From an uncultured Clostridia bacterium (GTDB lineage: Bacteria > Bacillota > Clostridia > Oscillospirales > CAG-272): 5,091 nt of DNA. Shown here piece after piece: positions 1 through 5,091 of the stretch. The notes below the pieces were generated by a model. The model was not told the origin of the DNA. It worked only from the letters and a program-made list of their open reading frames with translations, and made no database searches. Both the position numbers and the translations under genes were made by a program. The stretch covers positions 1-5,091 of the forward strand of contig CALDMI010000160.1 of NCBI GenBank assembly GCA_937914815.1, in the 5' to 3' direction. Numbering within the stretch: the stretch's first letter is position 1; each line of letters starts with the position of its first letter.

Positions 1-897
1 TTCTCAGTCGGCGGTATACGCTATTACAAATCCTTCCTCGCAAGGCTTCATACGCTTGATGACGAGGGTAAAGAATACTTTACATCTGTTGCAAATATCC
101 TGCTCGGATATAAAAAAGTCAAAATGCGCGTGAGCCGCTCGTTTGCGACCTTCCGTCGCGGGCGTCAGCTCATAGCGCGCGTAGCAATACGCGGGCGGAC
201 AGTCTATCTCTACCTGCCGCTTGACCCCTCGGCGCAGGAGGCAAAATATCATCTGCGCGACGTGTCGGATGTCATAAGATTTGCCGACACTCCGTCCCTC
301 CTCCGCGTAAGAAGTGCGCGTGCGCTGAAATATGCCGGCGCGCTTATATCGGCGGTCTGCTCGGAGCGCGGGGTAGTCCCGGGCGCAGTCTTTACGGCTC
401 TCACGCCGGAGGATTATCCGTTCATGACGCTCGATGAGCTTATCGCGGCGGGGCTCGTGAGAAAGTCCGGCTCGGCTGACGGTGAGGGCGCAGATACCGA
501 CGATATGACAGAGGACGGCGCGACACCCGCCGGAGAGCTTATAACTTCCGAAATGGGCGCGGATATTGCCGCGGGCGGTGACGACACCGCCGGAGACTCC
601 GGCTATGCCGAGGAAATACCCGTCGGCGATACGGAAATCGGCGCCGCAGAGCGCGATGCCGCGGTGGCAGACTTTATCCGCCCGGCACACATATCGCCGG
701 ATGCGGCGGAGCATATCGGCGAGCCCGCAGGGGCGGGGAGCGGCGGCGAGAGAGTCGGCATGATGTCGGTAGGGTATCAGGTGACCGATAATTACGACGA
801 CCCGGCAATGTACGGTCTTGACGACTCGAGCGGGTTTATCCGCGACATCAACGAATACGAAAAGGAAAAGACCGACGCGGAGGGTGACGGGAAATGA
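1..897 (+). CDS. Conserved protein of unknown function, 3' part, basic domain plus acidic tail
   Basis: The frame is open from the first base of the window, so the 5' end is missing and the ATG at 124 is probably internal: residues 1-41 upstream of it (containing RYYKSFLARL and DDEGKEYF) read as part of the same domain. 298 residues are visible. Residues about 5-120 form a compact basic alpha/beta domain with conserved-looking blocks (YKSFLARL, SRSFATFRRGR, LYLPLDP, KYHLRDVSD, ALKYA). I recall this pattern from uncharacterised clostridial proteins, where it can occur in tandem, but I cannot name the family. Residues about 130-153 form a short helical segment (MTLDELIAAGLV). Residues 157-298 are a low-complexity tail rich in Asp, Glu, Ala and Gly, likely disordered. 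No signal peptide or membrane segment is visible in this part. The stop overlaps the signal peptidase start (ATGA), so the two genes are probably translationally coupled. Function unknown. Confidence 0.85.
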   Translation, partial: FSVGGIRYYKSFLARLHTLDDEGKEYFTSVANILLGYKKVKMRVSRSFATFRRGRQLIARVAIRGRTVYLYLPLDPSAQEAKYHLRDVSDVIRFADTPSLLRVRSARALKYAGALISAVCSERGVVPGAVFTALTPEDYPFMTLDELIAAGLVRKSGSADGEGADTDDMTEDGATPAGELITSEMGADIAAGGDDTAGDSGYAEEIPVGDTEIGAAERDAAVADFIRPAHISPDAAEHIGEPAGAGSGGERVGMMSVGYQVTDNYDDPAMYGLDDSSGFIRDINEYEKEKTDAEGDGK

Positions 898-1553
898 CCC
901 GCACCGGAAGCGAAAAGAAGATAAGCGCACCGCACCGCGCTGCGGCTGTGCTGAAAAGAGTACTGCTTATACTCATTGTGGCGGCGCTCGTTATCGGCGT
1001 TATCCTCGCGGTTTATTCATCGGTCTGCCGTTCTAAAGGTGCGACGGCGTTTGTTTTCGGCTACTCCACAATGTGGGTGCAGACCGGGAGCATGGAGCCG
1101 ACGATCGCGGCGCGCTCTGCGATACTCGTAAGACGCCCCGACCCGGAGAATCCTCCCAAGGTCGGAGATGTAATATCCTACGTCTGCCGGGACCCGAAAT
1201 CGGAGGTGTACGGCGCGCTGATAACGCACAGGATAGTTGCCGTAGAGCCTGACGGCTACCGTACAAAGGGCGACAGCCCCCTCGCGACGGAGGACGCCCT
1301 CGCCGTGCCGCTCTCGGATATACGGGCGGTGTACATAAAAAATCTCCCGGTAGTGAGCTTTTTCTCGCGCCTGTTTTCGACATGGCTCGGGCTCGCGGCT
1401 ATCGGGGTGCTGTTTCTTATCTCGGTCGGCGGATTCGTGATACCGGATGCGGTGCGCGCCCTCTCCGAGGAGGATAATGAAAAAAAGGAAGCCGAGCGGC
1501 AGGCTGAGATCGCCCGGCGGATAGAAGAGGAGGTAGAAAGGCTCGGAAAATGA
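894..1553 (+). CDS. sipW: Signal peptidase I, SipW/ER type
   Basis: This is a membrane-bound serine protease that removes signal peptides from exported proteins on the outer face of the cytoplasmic membrane. The 219-residue product has a membrane segment at about 21-42, then the catalytic serine in TGSMEPT (Ser66), then a histidine in THRIV (His112) where bacterial-type LepB enzymes have lysine, then KGDSP (Asp127). This Ser-His layout marks the archaeal/ER-like subfamily that includes Bacillus SipW. A second membrane segment lies at about 163-184, and the C-terminus (190-217) is a highly charged Glu/Lys/Arg helix, likely a coiled coil in the cytoplasm. The start is set by the ATGA overlap with the previous stop and by GGAGGGTGA at 879-887, six bases upstream. 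In Bacillus, SipW processes the matrix proteins TasA and TapA; no such substrate is visible here, so the symbol is by family resemblance only. Confidence 0.93.
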   Translation: MTRTGSEKKISAPHRAAAVLKRVLLILIVAALVIGVILAVYSSVCRSKGATAFVFGYSTMWVQTGSMEPTIAARSAILVRRPDPENPPKVGDVISYVCRDPKSEVYGALITHRIVAVEPDGYRTKGDSPLATEDALAVPLSDIRAVYIKNLPVVSFFSRLFSTWLGLAAIGVLFLISVGGFVIPDAVRALSEEDNEKKEAERQAEIARRIEEEVERLGK

Positions 1554-2893
1554 TAAAATTTCTGAAACGGCACGGCAGGGATGTTGCCCTCGCCACGGTG
1601 CTTATAATAAGCCTCTTCTTTATCGTGAATATAATCACGCTCGGGGTTCAGTTTTCCTCGGGAGTTGACGATTCGGCGACCGAGCGCGCCGAGTTCTACT
1701 CGCGGGAGCAGGAGATGTTCCTCTCCGCGAAAATGAACGGCTACCGCGTCCGCGTCTCGGAGATAGCCGGCAGCCTCTCCGGCGTCTCGACAAAGGAGAG
1801 CACGGAGGAGCAGCTGATGGACGAGCGCCTTGCCCTCTACGTCGCGGACTCGTATTTCAAGGACATCTGCTACATAAAGGACGGCGCGGTCCGGTCCTCC
1901 TCCGGCGAGCCGATGACATCTTATGAAGAGCTGACCGCGCTCGCGACTGCGGAGGGAGACGCGGTCTCCCGCCTTTTCCAGTATGAAAACGTACTTATGA
2001 CCGTCGGTATCTCCTCCCCTGTGCGGGACGGGTACGCCGACAGGATAATCTGCCTCTACGACAGGCAGATACTCTCTTTCTCCGGCGCGTTCGGAGAGGG
2101 GGAGCAGATAAGCGACTGCGTCGGGCTCTCGGAGTTCACCCTCCTCTGCCGCGACGACGGGCGCATAATCGACAGAATAGTAAATTCGGAGGACTACCGC
2201 ATAGGGACCGAGCCGATAGGCGAGGGTATACTGAATACCATTCTCACCTCTCCCGAGACCTACCGCGAGGTAAACTCTCTTATAAGCACGGGCGGGAGCG
2301 GCTCCTACATCGTCAGAATAGGGACGGACGAGCACGTTCTATCGGTCAGGACCTTCTCGGAGGGCTTCTCCGGGCTCTGCACGGTCTCGCTCTTCCGCAT
2401 GAGCGATGTCTACGGCGAGGGGTATGAGCTCCTCGGGACGATATGGGGGACGCTGCTTGTCTTTGCCCTTGTCGTCGCGGTGCTGTCGGTTCTCTTTATC
2501 GCAAAACTCCTTGACCAGAGGAGAAAAATGGCAGACGCCGCCCTCGATAACGAGGTGCTGAACTGCCCGACGCTCGTAAGATTTACAAGGGACGCGGACG
2601 CCCTCCTGAAATCCCACCGCGCGGCGCCGTTTGCGCTGGTGCTCGTCCGCATATCAAACTTTGACTTTATCCTTGACCGGTACGGCGAGGAGCTGACAAA
2701 CGGTATGCTTATCTACATGCGCGGCTGTCTTCGCGGGTCGCTGAAAACTGCGGAGACCTACGGTTATGACACCGGAGAGAGTTCTATCTCTTCCTCCACG
2801 CCCCGGACAGAAAGCTCCTTACCGACAGGCTCCGCGCGGTATATTCGGACGCGGAGAAATTCGCGGGCTTCCCGGAGGAGAGCTACTCCGTGA
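1550..2893 (+). CDS. Membrane sensor with degenerate GGDEF domain, N-terminal part of a frame-shifted GGDEF-EAL protein
   Basis: This is the 5' half of a c-di-GMP signalling gene. The product has a membrane segment at residues 12-33, an extracytoplasmic sensor region at about 34-297 that looks Cache-like (family inferred from layout only), a second membrane segment at 298-320, and the start of a GGDEF-like domain from about 335. That domain is degenerate: the usual D-x-LTGL-x-NR segment reads as NCPTLVRF, the metal-binding DxDxFK segment is RISNFDF, and the active-site loop begins DTGE. Diguanylate cyclase activity is therefore unlikely. From residue 411 the frame runs into 37 Ser/Arg/Thr-rich residues unlike any GGDEF domain, while the proper continuation (EFYLFL, then HAPDRKLL) lies in the next frame from 2779. 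The start overlaps the signal peptidase stop (ATGA), with GAAAGG at 1536-1541 as a plausible ribosome binding site. Restored to one frame, the whole protein would be 769 residues. Confidence 0.88.
   Translation: MIKFLKRHGRDVALATVLIISLFFIVNIITLGVQFSSGVDDSATERAEFYSREQEMFLSAKMNGYRVRVSEIAGSLSGVSTKESTEEQLMDERLALYVADSYFKDICYIKDGAVRSSSGEPMTSYEELTALATAEGDAVSRLFQYENVLMTVGISSPVRDGYADRIICLYDRQILSFSGAFGEGEQISDCVGLSEFTLLCRDDGRIIDRIVNSEDYRIGTEPIGEGILNTILTSPETYREVNSLISTGGSGSYIVRIGTDEHVLSVRTFSEGFSGLCTVSLFRMSDVYGEGYELLGTIWGTLLVFALVVAVLSVLFIAKLLDQRRKMADAALDNEVLNCPTLVRFTRDADALLKSHRAAPFALVLVRISNFDFILDRYGEELTNGMLIYMRGCLRGSLKTAETYGYDTGESSISSSTPRTESSLPTGSARYIRTRRNSRASRRRATP
2774..2782 (+). other. Frameshift site in the GGDEF-EAL gene
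   Basis: The short repeat GGAGAGAG lies where the coding frame changes. Upstream, frame 2 reads Y-D-T-G-E; downstream, frame 1 reads F-Y-L-F-L. Removing one AG pair (two bases) joins them as D-T-G-E-F-Y-L-F-L, which aligns without a gap to the G-G-D-E-F-x-L-L-L strand-turn-strand of the family. A TGA at 2767-2769 blocks frame 1 upstream, so the shift must lie between 2770 and 2893. A one-base deletion would also restore the frame but would add an extra residue before F. I see no X-XXY-YYZ slippery heptamer in frame in this interval, so programmed -1 frameshifting is not supported. Confidence 0.8.
2874..2880 (+). promoter_or_regulatory. Shine-Dalgarno for possible separate translation of the EAL half
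   Basis: GGAGGAG ends nine bases before the GTG at 2890, and that GTG overlaps the TGA that ends the upstream frame (GTGA). This is the geometry of translational coupling seen at the other junctions of this operon, so ribosomes finishing the truncated sensor could restart here. The same bases also encode Pro-Glu-Glu in the ancestral fused frame, so the motif may be accidental. Confidence 0.5.
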
Positions 2894-3861
2894 ACCTCTC
2901 GTTCAATATCTACTTCATTCCGAAGGACGAGCGCCACAGCTTCCAGTCTCTTCTTGACAAGGTCACAATGGTGCGCGACTCCTACCTTACAAAGACCGGC
3001 TCGGTCGTCTTTAACTTCTATGATGACCTCATGCGGCAGAATGTCATACGCCGCGCGGAGATAGAGGGAAGAATGGAGTCCGCACTGAAAAATTGCGAGT
3101 TCCACCTCTTCTATCAGCCGAAGTACAATCTCCACGCCGACACGATAGACGGCAGTGAGATACTTGTCCGCTGGTTTGACCCGAAGCTCGGGAATTACAG
3201 AACCCCGGGCGAGTTTATCCCGGTCTTTGAGGACACCGGGTTTATAAGCAAAATGGACCGGTTTGTGTTCTACCGCGCATGTGAAAACATTGCGGAGCGG
3301 CTCTCCCGGCGGGAGACTGTCTTCCCGATATCGGTGAATGTTTCGCGCGTCACGGCGTCGGAGCCGGATTTTGTTGAGTACTATACCCGCATAAAGTCTA
3401 AATTTGACATAAAGGACGGCTTTGTGACAATAGAGTTCACCGAGAGCTTCGCATATGAGAACAACGACCGTCTTGCCGAAATGGTAAGAGAACTGCATGC
3501 GGCAGGCTTTCTCTGCTCAATAGACGACTTCGGCACCGGATATTCCTCTTACACCTCGCTGAAAATGCTGAATATGGACGAGATAAAGCTCGATAAATCC
3601 TTCCTTGAGAGCGGCGTGTCGCACGAGCGTGATATGACGATACTGAGGAGCGTCATAAGCCTCGGTCGCGAGCTCGGCATAAAGGTGACGCAGGAGGGGG
3701 TCGAGACAAAGGAGGAGTTCGACGGGCTCCGCGCCCTCGGGTGCGATGTCATACAGGGCTTCTACTTCGCCCGCCCGATGAAATATTCGAGCTATACGGA
3801 GTTTGTGAACAACAACTTCTCCCCCGAGGCGAAAAGACGGCAGAGCGAGGGCGGGGAGTAA
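2890..3861 (+). CDS. EAL-domain c-di-GMP phosphodiesterase, C-terminal part of the frame-shifted GGDEF-EAL protein
   Basis: EAL domains hydrolyse cyclic di-GMP to linear pGpG in the cytoplasm. Counting from the GTG at 2890 (323 residues), residues 1-45 are the last strands of the GGDEF-like domain, 46-68 the usual linker helix (DDLMRQNVIRRAEIEGRME), and about 70-305 a full EAL domain. All key residues are present: the EAL-equivalent Glu90 in SEILVRW, Asn150 in SVNVSR, Glu182 and Glu185 in IEFTES, Asp212-Asp213 in DDFGTGYSS, Lys233 in IKLDKSF, Glu269 and Glu272 in QEGVET, and Gln289 in QGFYFARP. An active phosphodiesterase is predicted if the domain is made. The frame is open and protein-like back to 2770, 120 bases before the GTG, so the GTG is not the ancestral start but a possible restart after the frameshift. 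Made alone it would lack sensor and membrane anchor. The taa at 3859 ends the operon's coding part. Confidence 0.9.
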   Translation: MNLSFNIYFIPKDERHSFQSLLDKVTMVRDSYLTKTGSVVFNFYDDLMRQNVIRRAEIEGRMESALKNCEFHLFYQPKYNLHADTIDGSEILVRWFDPKLGNYRTPGEFIPVFEDTGFISKMDRFVFYRACENIAERLSRRETVFPISVNVSRVTASEPDFVEYYTRIKSKFDIKDGFVTIEFTESFAYENNDRLAEMVRELHAAGFLCSIDDFGTGYSSYTSLKMLNMDEIKLDKSFLESGVSHERDMTILRSVISLGRELGIKVTQEGVETKEEFDGLRALGCDVIQGFYFARPMKYSSYTEFVNNNFSPEAKRRQSEGGE

Positions 3862-3915
3862 TCCCGCTTTCCGGATTTTGCGACGCTGTTTGTAAATTAC
3901 CTGAAAATTTTGTGT

Positions 3916-3940
3916 CCCCCGGCTTGAAGAAAGCCGGGGG
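3916..3940 (+). terminator. GC-rich hairpin, possible weak terminator of the upstream operon
   Basis: CCCCCGGCTT (3916-3925) pairs perfectly with AAGCCGGGGG (3931-3940) around the five-base loop GAAGA, starting 55 bases after the EAL stop codon. The stem is strong, but ATGTTGTATAATACG follows it instead of a T-run, and the other strand also lacks one after the stem. It may still slow polymerase, protect the 3' end of the message or serve as an operator. Its loop carries the -35 box of the next promoter. Confidence 0.5.
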
Positions 3941-3952
3941 ATGTTGTATAAT
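3924..3952 (+). promoter_or_regulatory. SigA-type promoter for the diguanylate cyclase gene
   Basis: TTGAAG at 3924-3929 (four of six matches to TTGACA) and a perfect TATAAT at 3947-3952 are separated by exactly 17 bases. Transcription would start near 3958-3960, giving a leader of about 70 bases before the ATG at 4030. It is the only good promoter in the spacer. The -35 box overlaps the loop and inner stem of the hairpin at 3916-3940. Confidence 0.7.
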
Positions 3953-3970
3953 ACGAAGTTATGAGAGAAG

Positions 3971-4000
3971 TGCGCCGCCCGGGCGGAGTGCCACGGCGCA
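3971..4000 (+). other. Stem-loop in the predicted 5' leader of the diguanylate cyclase gene
   Basis: TGCGCCG (3971-3977) pairs with CGGCGCA (3994-4000) over a 16-base interior. A competing small hairpin is possible from CCGC (3975-3978) and GCGG (3983-3986). It lies between the predicted transcription start and the Shine-Dalgarno GGGGGA at 4018-4023. There is no T-run after it, so it is not an obvious terminator. I could not match it to the c-di-GMP-I or c-di-GMP-II riboswitch core, and no function can be assigned. Confidence 0.4.
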
Positions 4001-4029
4001 TATAAAAACATCTTTTCGGGGGAATAAAG

Positions 4030-5091
4030 ATGGATATATTATCGGTTACGGCAGGTGAGCTGTCCGCATATACAGAGCGCCTGCGACAGCTTTTTACCGA
4101 TGTGCGGATAATTGACCGCGAGACCGTCAGGGAGCTTTGCAGCGGGGAGATAAAGACCGGGGCAGGGAGACGTGACGGCGGCGGTGACTTCTGGCGGGAG
4201 CACCGGGAGTGCACCGATTGCGTCTGCTGCCGCGCATACGCCGACCACGGAAAACATACGAAGCTCGAGTTTTCGGGCGATGGGATATATCAGGTCACGG
4301 CACAGTACATAGAGATTGACGGCGAGGGTGCCGTGCTTGAGATAATAAACCGGATTGACGGGGATATTGACGGGGTCACCGACCGGGGGGAGATTATAAC
4401 CCGCCTGACAGATCGCCGTGACGAAGTGTACAGGGACATAATGACCGGGGCTTATAACAGAAGATATTACGAGGAGCGGTTCCGCCGCTTCCCGCTCACC
4501 GCCGGGGTCGCCATGATAGACATCGACGACTTCAAGGTGTATAATGATGTGTACGGTCACGACACCGGGGACGCGGTGCTCTCGGCTGTCGGGGCGGCGC
4601 TCCTATCCGGGATAAGAAAGACCGACAGCCTTATCCGCTACGGCGGAGACGAGTTTCTTCTGATAATGCCGGGTATACCCGAGAACATATTCGCGCGGGA
4701 GCTCCGGCGCATATGCCGTGAGGTCAGCCTTTTGAGCGTGCCGGGGCATGAGAACATCCGCGCCACGGTGAGTATCGGCGGGGTTGTCTGCCATGACGAG
4801 CCGGCGGAGGACGCCGTCAGCCGGGCGGACGCGCTGATGTACCGCGCGAAAAACAGAAAGAATATGGCGGTGACCGAGAGTGACGGCGCCGGGGATATAC
4901 GGAAGACAGAGCGTCCGACGGTGCTTATAACCGATGACGCGGAGATAAACCGTGAGCTCCTCGGGGACATGCTCCGCCCGTCGTTCAACATAATATCCGC
5001 CTCCGGCGGGGAGGAGTGCATTTCGACGCTCGAAAAGTACGGCTCGGCAATATCGATTGTCCTCCTTGACATAAATATGCCGCTTGTCAAC
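4030..5091 (+). CDS. Diguanylate cyclase with Cys-rich PAS-like domain and C-terminal receiver domain, 3' end missing
   Basis: This protein should make c-di-GMP from two GTP in the cytoplasm. The frame is open from the ATG at 4030 to the window edge (354 residues), with GGGGGA six bases upstream. Residues about 15-110 form a PAS-like sensor with a CxxCxCC cluster (Cys61, 64, 66, 67) after FWREH and a KLEF/IEIDG strand pattern, a type I recall from clostridial GGDEF proteins. Residues about 130-280 are an intact GGDEF domain: MTGAYNRRYY, Asp164 for metal, Asn172 and Asp181 for guanine, RYGGDEFLL (motif 205-209), and an I-site RxxD (Arg196-Asp199) for product inhibition. From 297 a response-regulator receiver domain begins: acidic pair Asp302-Asp303 and phospho-acceptor Asp347 in LLDINMP, after which the window ends. 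No membrane segment or signal peptide is seen. An output domain such as EAL or HD-GYP may follow. It has its own promoter after the EAL gene. Confidence 0.92.
   Translation, partial: MDILSVTAGELSAYTERLRQLFTDVRIIDRETVRELCSGEIKTGAGRRDGGGDFWREHRECTDCVCCRAYADHGKHTKLEFSGDGIYQVTAQYIEIDGEGAVLEIINRIDGDIDGVTDRGEIITRLTDRRDEVYRDIMTGAYNRRYYEERFRRFPLTAGVAMIDIDDFKVYNDVYGHDTGDAVLSAVGAALLSGIRKTDSLIRYGGDEFLLIMPGIPENIFARELRRICREVSLLSVPGHENIRATVSIGGVVCHDEPAEDAVSRADALMYRAKNRKNMAVTESDGAGDIRKTERPTVLITDDAEINRELLGDMLRPSFNIISASGGEECISTLEKYGSAISIVLLDINMPLVN
4354..4375 (+). repeat. Short tandem duplication in the sensor-GGDEF linker
   Basis: ATTGACGGGG occurs at 4354-4363 and again at 4366-4375, a 12-base period that keeps the reading frame and encodes IDGDIDGV between the PAS-like and GGDEF domains. 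It may have arisen by slippage, or simply reflect biased codons in an Asp/Gly-rich linker. Confidence 0.4.

Noticed and set aside
4..930. Long open frame on the minus strand (308 codons) opposite the first gene
   Set aside because: It is Arg/Cys-rich with no recognisable motif and lies fully opposite a conserved + strand gene; biased GC-rich codons leave the opposite strand free of stops.
1256..2335. Long open frame on the minus strand (359 codons)
   Set aside because: It spans the opposite strands of two well-supported genes, shows no domain or ribosome binding site, and is explained by the codon bias of the signal peptidase and sensor genes.
2770..2893. Programmed -1 ribosomal frameshift to make the full GGDEF-EAL protein
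   Set aside because: The frame change is in the right direction, but I find no slippery heptamer in frame and no evident downstream pseudoknot; a 2-base expansion aligns the family motif better.
2764..3498. Open frame on the minus strand (244 codons) opposite the EAL domain
   Set aside because: The + strand frame has every EAL catalytic residue; the reverse product has no recognisable feature.
3959..4029. c-di-GMP riboswitch before the diguanylate cyclase
   Set aside because: The leader is too short and lacks the conserved core segments of the known classes; only simple stem-loops are visible.
3741..4058. Small + strand open frame (105 codons) across the spacer
   Set aside because: It overlaps the EAL gene end out of frame, runs through the hairpin and promoter, and has no protein-like pattern.
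1..5091. CRISPR array, tRNA, rRNA, insertion sequence or phage genes
   Set aside because: No regularly spaced repeats, cloverleaf, rRNA-like stretch, transposase or terminal inverted repeats were seen.

Overview
The window looks like chromosomal DNA from a Gram-positive anaerobe of the class Clostridia, probably an uncultured gut lineage. This is inferred from four things: a SipW/ER-type signal peptidase, c-di-GMP enzymes with clostridial-style sensor domains, dense ATGA gene overlaps behind purine-rich ribosome binding sites, and heavy use of ATA (Ile) and AGA/AGG (Arg) codons in otherwise GC-rich genes. No species can be named. All genes supported here read on the + strand.

Positions 1-3861 form one tightly packed transcription unit. 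It starts with the 3' part of a gene of unknown function (1-897) that has a basic conserved domain and a long acidic tail. An ATGA overlap joins it to a SipW-type signal peptidase I (894-1553). A second ATGA overlap joins that to a membrane sensor of the GGDEF-EAL type. The sensor gene is split in two (1550-2893 and 2890-3861) by a frame change inside the GGDEF-like domain, most simply a 2-base expansion in a short GAGAGAG tract near 2774-2781. The GGDEF motif is degenerate, but the EAL phosphodiesterase half keeps every catalytic residue I can check. The EAL reading frame also has a well-placed Shine-Dalgarno and a GTGA stop/start overlap, so it could still be translated as a separate protein.

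Positions 3862-4029 are an intergenic spacer. It holds a perfect 10-bp GC-rich hairpin, a strong-looking SigA-type promoter (TTGAAG, 17 bases, TATAAT) whose -35 box lies at the loop of that hairpin, and a second stem-loop in the predicted 5' leader of the next gene.

From 4030 to the window end runs a partial gene for a soluble diguanylate cyclase: a Cys-containing PAS-like domain, an intact GGDEF domain with an I-site, then a response-regulator receiver domain cut by the window edge. The region therefore places a probable c-di-GMP degrading enzyme (broken or split) beside a probable c-di-GMP synthase, next to a signal peptidase of the type used for surface and matrix proteins. A surface or biofilm regulatory role is a reasonable inference but is not shown by the sequence.
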